Origin: Rhinopomastus cyanomelas | Lineage: Eukaryota; Chordata; Aves; Bucerotiformes; Rhinopomastidae | Assembly (NCBI GenBank): GCA_013400115.1 | Contig: VXBP01002785.1 | Location: 1 to 64,000 of the forward strand | Direction of reading: 5' to 3' | DNA length: 64,000 nucleotides | Shown: positions 54,501-60,500 of the stretch, in pieces | Position numbering within the stretch: the stretch's first letter is position 1 | Layout of the letters: the number at the start of each line of letters is the position of its first letter | Made by a program: the position numbers and the translations under genes | Notes under the pieces: generated by a model | Seen by the model: only the letters and a program-made list of their open reading frames with translations | Databases searched by the model: none | What the model was told of the DNA's origin: nothing

Positions 54501-57500
54501 CTTAATTCCAGTTTCTTCTGCCAAAGATGGTTTCCCTGTATTCCACTTCACCTCCTGCATCCCTTAGTTGCATTTGCTCATCACTGGAGACATTCAAGGT
54601 CAGGCTGCATGGGGCTCTGGGCAGTCTGGTTTGGTGAGTGATGGCCCTACTTTGTGTAAGGGGGTTGGACTGGATGCTCTTCGGAGCTCCCTTCCAACCC
54701 TATAACTCTATGATTTTATTCTGAGTGTCCCTAAAATGCATGGACAAGGACTGATGCTAGGGTCTGTCAATTATGTCACACAGTTACGGAATTGAATCTT
54801 GAATGTTGTTCATGAACACTGAATTCACCGAGTTCTGCCTTTCACCTCAGATTTTCATCTCCATTTTCATCTCAATAACTGAAGAACAAAAGAACTGACT
54901 TCCAGTACTGAAAAGCAAACAGTCCTTGATATAAGCTCTTGTCTTTATTTTGGCCTTTCCTTTCCTTAGGTAGCTTTTCTCTAACTCCAAAAGTGAGGTT
55001 TCTACAGAGGGAGAGCTCCATGTGTACTCACATCACTCAGCTGCCTTGTCACTTTCTTGGCCTGTTCCACATCAGGTGGATCTGGCAGGGAAGTAAATTT
55101 AGATTTTCTCTCGTCGTGGCCTTTTTTGTAGACAATCTGGGGATGTGCAAGAAATAAACATTTACAGTAACGACCCACTTCAGCACCAGCACATTTCCTC
55201 TTAACTCTGCTACTGCAGCATAAATACTTTAAATCCATACACACGGACTAAGGAACTTCTAGACATCTGCAAAATTCACTGAAATATTAAAGCGAGACCT
55301 GAAATCCTTGGTTGAAGAGTTCTGTGTACTGAACTGTCAGCAAATCACAGAGCCTCACAGACATTCCTTATCCCTGTTTTTAGAGAAACACATTTGAAGA
55401 TCCACACCAGCCAACCCAAAATGTTCCTCCTTACATTTTGAGAGACATGGAGCTCTCGTTGCTGATTACCTCAGCAGATCATTAATAAATTACTTCATTT
55501 ATTTATCTGCAATCCAGCACCCAGTTGCCCACAGGTCTAGACTATATTTGAGCAGGTAATTCTTTACTGAAATGGCTACTGCCAGAGCTATCAGTGCACT
55601 CCTACACATTTTTATCCTCTGTTCCATTGCTAAGTTATTGATTCTAGTCAACGTCCACCATGACGTCCACCAAGTCACGCTGTAAGAGCGACCAGGCTCT
55701 GATACTTACATCACTCAGCGACTTCTGAGCCTGTGCCACCCTTCTGAGTTCCGGACTGTCATTGTAGGGGTAGAATAATGATTTGTCTCCTTCCCATTCT
55801 TCAGTGTAGAGTTTCTATAAAGCAGGAAAATGGCCAAACACTCCTTATGAATCAATGTATGGCTTGGAATACTTCTTGCTCTTTGATTCTGGTTTTTATT
55901 TCTTACCTTACTGAACATTGCTGTGTTTTTTATTGCATTCACAAGCTCTGGAGCATCAGGGGGAAGTAGGTACTTGTCCTTATTCTCCTCCCAGTTCTGT
56001 TTATATAATACCTGGAAAGAAAGATCATAGAATCATACAATCATCATGGCTGGAAAGGACCACCAACATTATCAAGTCTAGCCCTCATTCTAACATCCCC
56101 CTAAGCCCTAGACCATGGCCTCAAGTGCTCTAGCTACTTGGTTTTAAACACCTCCAGGGATGGGGACTCCACCTGGGCAGCCCATTCCAGTGTCCAATCA
56201 CTCTCCCATGAAACAACTTCTTCCTAAGATCCAATCTAAATCTCCCCTGATGAAACTTGAGGGCATTTCCCCTCGTCCTACCATTAAGAATTTGGGGGAA
56301 AAGACCAGCACCAGACTTGCTACAACCTCCTTTTAGGTAGCTGGAGAGAGCAACAAGATCTCCTCTCAGTCTTCTCTAGACTAAATAACCCCAGTTGCCT
56401 CAGCTGCTCTCCATAGGACCTATTTGCAGCCCTCTCCCCAGCCTCTCTGCCTTTCTCTGGCCTCACTCCAGCCCCTCAATGTCCTTCTTATGTGTTGCCC
56501 AAACCTGGACCCAGGACTTAAGGTGGTCTCATGAGGGCAGAGCACAGAGGCAAAGATCAGCACAACGGTTACTCTATCATTAAAAAACCTTTTACTTTTG
56601 TGAATCAACTACCTGCTCTATTCTCTTTCAAGTGAAAGGCTCTAAGTAGAGATATCCGACACCCTTCCAGACAGTCAGAATTCGCTCACCTTGCTCACTT
56701 GCTGGGACACTTTCTTTGCATGTTCTATGTCCTTGGCCTTTTCATCAACATGGCAAATAGTTCTAGCAGCTTCACCAGCCATGCGGTATTTAACCTACAT
56801 CAGTGCACAAGGAAACACAGTTATTCCTACAGCAAAAACAGACAGGTTTTGGCTGAATATTGACATTGTAAGACTTAATACTGTAACACTCTGACCCTGA
56901 ACTCAGTAATTCATTTAGGACTTTCCTTAGAATTCCTCAGAATTTCCTTAGAATTCCTTAGAAACAAATGGATTTTATCAATTAATTGAGAAAGAAATGA
57001 AGCTTTGGGACAGTTTTCAAGAGATGGGAATCCAAGTCAATGGGACTGCCCAGTATCTCTTCAGGAAACTGATTTCTCAAGTGCTTTATGGAAAAAAAAG
57101 AACTGTTTAAATATACTTTAAAAACAAAATTCTAGGGTTATTAACCCAGTGCGTGACTTAACCGTAACAAAAAATCATCAGGCACATCAGTCGTGATGGC
57201 TGTATGACATTGTGTGTGGCATCAGCAAATTCAACAATCATCTCTATCATCTCCTGTGCCTGCAATTTCTGATTAGAAACTTTCATACCTCTTGAGGCTC
57301 AATGAAACAAAGGTTTAAGATTCAACTGGAAAGAGATCATCACACCACCCTTCCCACCTACGAGAGAGAACTCAAATTGTCACGTACACTGCATTTCTCA
57401 GTCTTATAATCTGGTAAAGATCCTGCTAAAAGTTCATATTGCCTCATCACAACATCATCAAACAACTATCATTTCTATTTCAGTTCTAATCACATCTGAA

Positions 57501-60500
57501 TTTACTTCTTTATCCCTCAGTAACTCTTTTTGCTTATGAGAGTTGGTAGCTACCTCGCTGAGCTGCTCTTGCACTTTCTTGATTCTCCGAATTTCTGGGG
57601 TATCGATGGTGGAAGCATAAGGCTTTCCTTTTTCCTTCATAAATTTTTCTTTGTACTTGTTCTGAAAGAAAACAAAAGACAAATATCATGAAGACATAAT
57701 CTAATAGGTGTAGCAATGGTTATTTATCTGATTGATGTAAGAATTGGGGCAGGTTATCAAATAAAAACTGCCATTAATCAATTATATCTGCAGAGTTGTG
57801 GAAGTTTAGGTTGGCCATGAGAAGGAACTTCTTCCTGGAAAGAGTCATAGAATCATAGAATCATCAGGGATTGGAAGGGACCTCAAAAGATCATCTAGTC
57901 CAATCCCCCTGACACAGCAGGATCACCTAGCCCAAGTCACACAGGAACACATCCAGACAGGTTTTAAACATCTCCAGTGAAGGAGGCTCCACAACCTCCC
58001 TGGGCAGCCTGTTCCAGTGCTCCGTGACCCTCACTGTGAAGAAGTTCCTTCTCATATTGATGTGGAACCTTCTATGTTCCAGCTTGCACCCATTGCCCCT
58101 CATGCCATCACTAGATGACATTGAGCAGAGCCTGGTTCCATCCTCCTGACACCCAACCTTCTCAGCCTTTGGAACAGGTTGCCCAGGGAGGAGGTTGAAT
58201 CACCATCCCTGGCCGTGTTTCACTGTTGTGGAGATCTGGAGCTAAAAGAGAGGGTTTAGCGGTGGGCTAGGACAGTTTGGTTCAGAGCTAGACTCAGTGA
58301 GCTTGGAGGTCTTTTCTAACCTAAACCATTCTGTGCTTGTTTAGTCAACTGACTCTCTCCCATCAGACACAAGAGCCAAAACTTTTTACCTTTCAATTTC
58401 AGCCCAGTTTAGATCAGGTCTTATCATACTTCCTTGGTAACAATTTACAGCTCTTTATTTCGGCAACCAAAGATGAGGAAAATACTTGGGTGAGGGTAGC
58501 AGTCTGTGATCTCACACAACTCTAAAACAGTGACAGCTGCCAAGTTAAGGTACAGTAAAATCTAGGCAAAGGGATTATTAAGACACCCCATTAAATGAAG
58601 GGCACCCTAGTAGTGTGAAGCTTTGCAGTAACATCAATTAAGTATTTCCAAAGCTGGCATTGCTCAAGGAATAAAAGAGCATGGGATCATTTACCTCGCT
58701 GAACAGGTCCTTCATTTTATTGCTGTGCTGCAGATAAGGTGTCAAAAACTTCGATGCATCCACTTTTGTCCGTATTGTCTTCTTCCTGACCGGAGCTCCT
58801 GTCTCCGGAGCAGAAGGTTTTTCATGCTCTATTGTGTAAGTGGTAGTTGTAGGACCCGAGAAATCTGTGGTAATGGTCTCAGTGATCTCAGTGACCACCT
58901 GGGAATGAAGGAAAAACAATTACTTGCTTTATAACTATCAATAATTATTTGACTATTGGTTATGACCTCCTCTGTCTAGTAGGAGGATGATAAGTTCTTA
59001 TCCAGGAACCACCTGCAAGACAGAAGATCAGTGACACTTATCCTACTGGGATTACTCAGTACCTTTACTATAGATTGCCCAGCCTAAAAAAAACCCCACA
59101 AGGAATTAACTGTCTGGCTGATTTCTATATTAATCTTAGGTGATTAAATTAAAAATACATGGAGTCTTAGGAAATATAATACTTGGAATAAAACACACCC
59201 ACACAGTGAGAAGCTAAGCTTTTGGTTCTGCATAAGCTTATGCCATGAGGAACATTATTAGTCACACAGCAGAGATTTGCTGTGTCTCTAGTAGAAATAT
59301 CCTATATATTATCATAAATATATAAAGCATCAATACAAATACAATTAACATTATACATTCATATATTGCTTTATTAATTAGATAAAGATAATAAATTTCA
59401 AATTATGCTAACAACTACCTGGTGACTCACATATTTCTTACCTGTCAGGTGAAAAAACACCTGCAAGCCACTGGTTTTTAGTGAGATTATACACAGTGAA
59501 ATGGATTGAACTGATACCTACAAAAGGGTTCCAAGCAGAACCATTTTGTATTTCTCTTCATAACAAGGTTTTTGCATCTACGCGCCAGCTGTTCGCATGA
59601 ACAGACCTAGGCACACTCACATTCTGCTCATCTTTAATACTGAGTGGATTTTGCACTAATAATTAGGTTTCTGACAATATTTCACAGCTAAGGTACCTTT
59701 GTGCTGTGTTTCAGGTTATGGGGACAGGCTGAGGCAGTTCGGGCTCTTCAGCCTGGAGAAGAAAAGGCTCCAAGGGGACCTTAGAGCAGCTTCCAGTACC
59801 TGAAGGGGCTCCAGGAAAGCTGAAGAGGGACTTTTTCCAAGGGACTCTGGTGGTAGGACAAGGGGGCTGGGTTCAAGCTAAAAGAGGGGAGATCGAGATG
59901 AGATCTGAGGCACAAACTCCTCTCTGTGAGGCCGCTGAGGCCCCGGAAGAAGTTGCCCAGGGAGGTTGTGCCTGCTCCACCATCCCTTGGCAGTGTTGAA
60001 GGTCAGGTTGGATGGAGCTGTGGGCAACCCAGTATGGTGAGAGGTGCTGCTGCCCACGGCAGGGAGTTGGCACTGGGTGAGCTCAGAGCTCTTTTCCAAC
60101 CCAACCCAATCTAAGACTGTACGACTCTGTTAACACAACCTGATGCTGCATTTTGTCAGGCCCTGTGCAAACAGGGTAGGAGAAAAGGGAGGACAGAAAA
60201 GAGCAGAGAGTCCTCTTGTGATGGACACATCCACATCTTCTAATGGGAAACCAAAGAATAGCAGTCAAGATACTTAGAACAGGTTAGGAGTCCTCTACGC
60301 CATCTCACAACAGAGGAAACAAAGTCTTTAGAAGCAAATTCAAAAGATATTTGTATGTTTAGTATGAAAAATTAGTCCTCAGAATACAAAAGGCCACTGT
60401 TTTAGCATTATGCATTACATATCACATATGAAATGCGTATATAATGCATGATATGCACGTGTATATATGCACAGAAGGGCGTATATACACCACACGCCAC

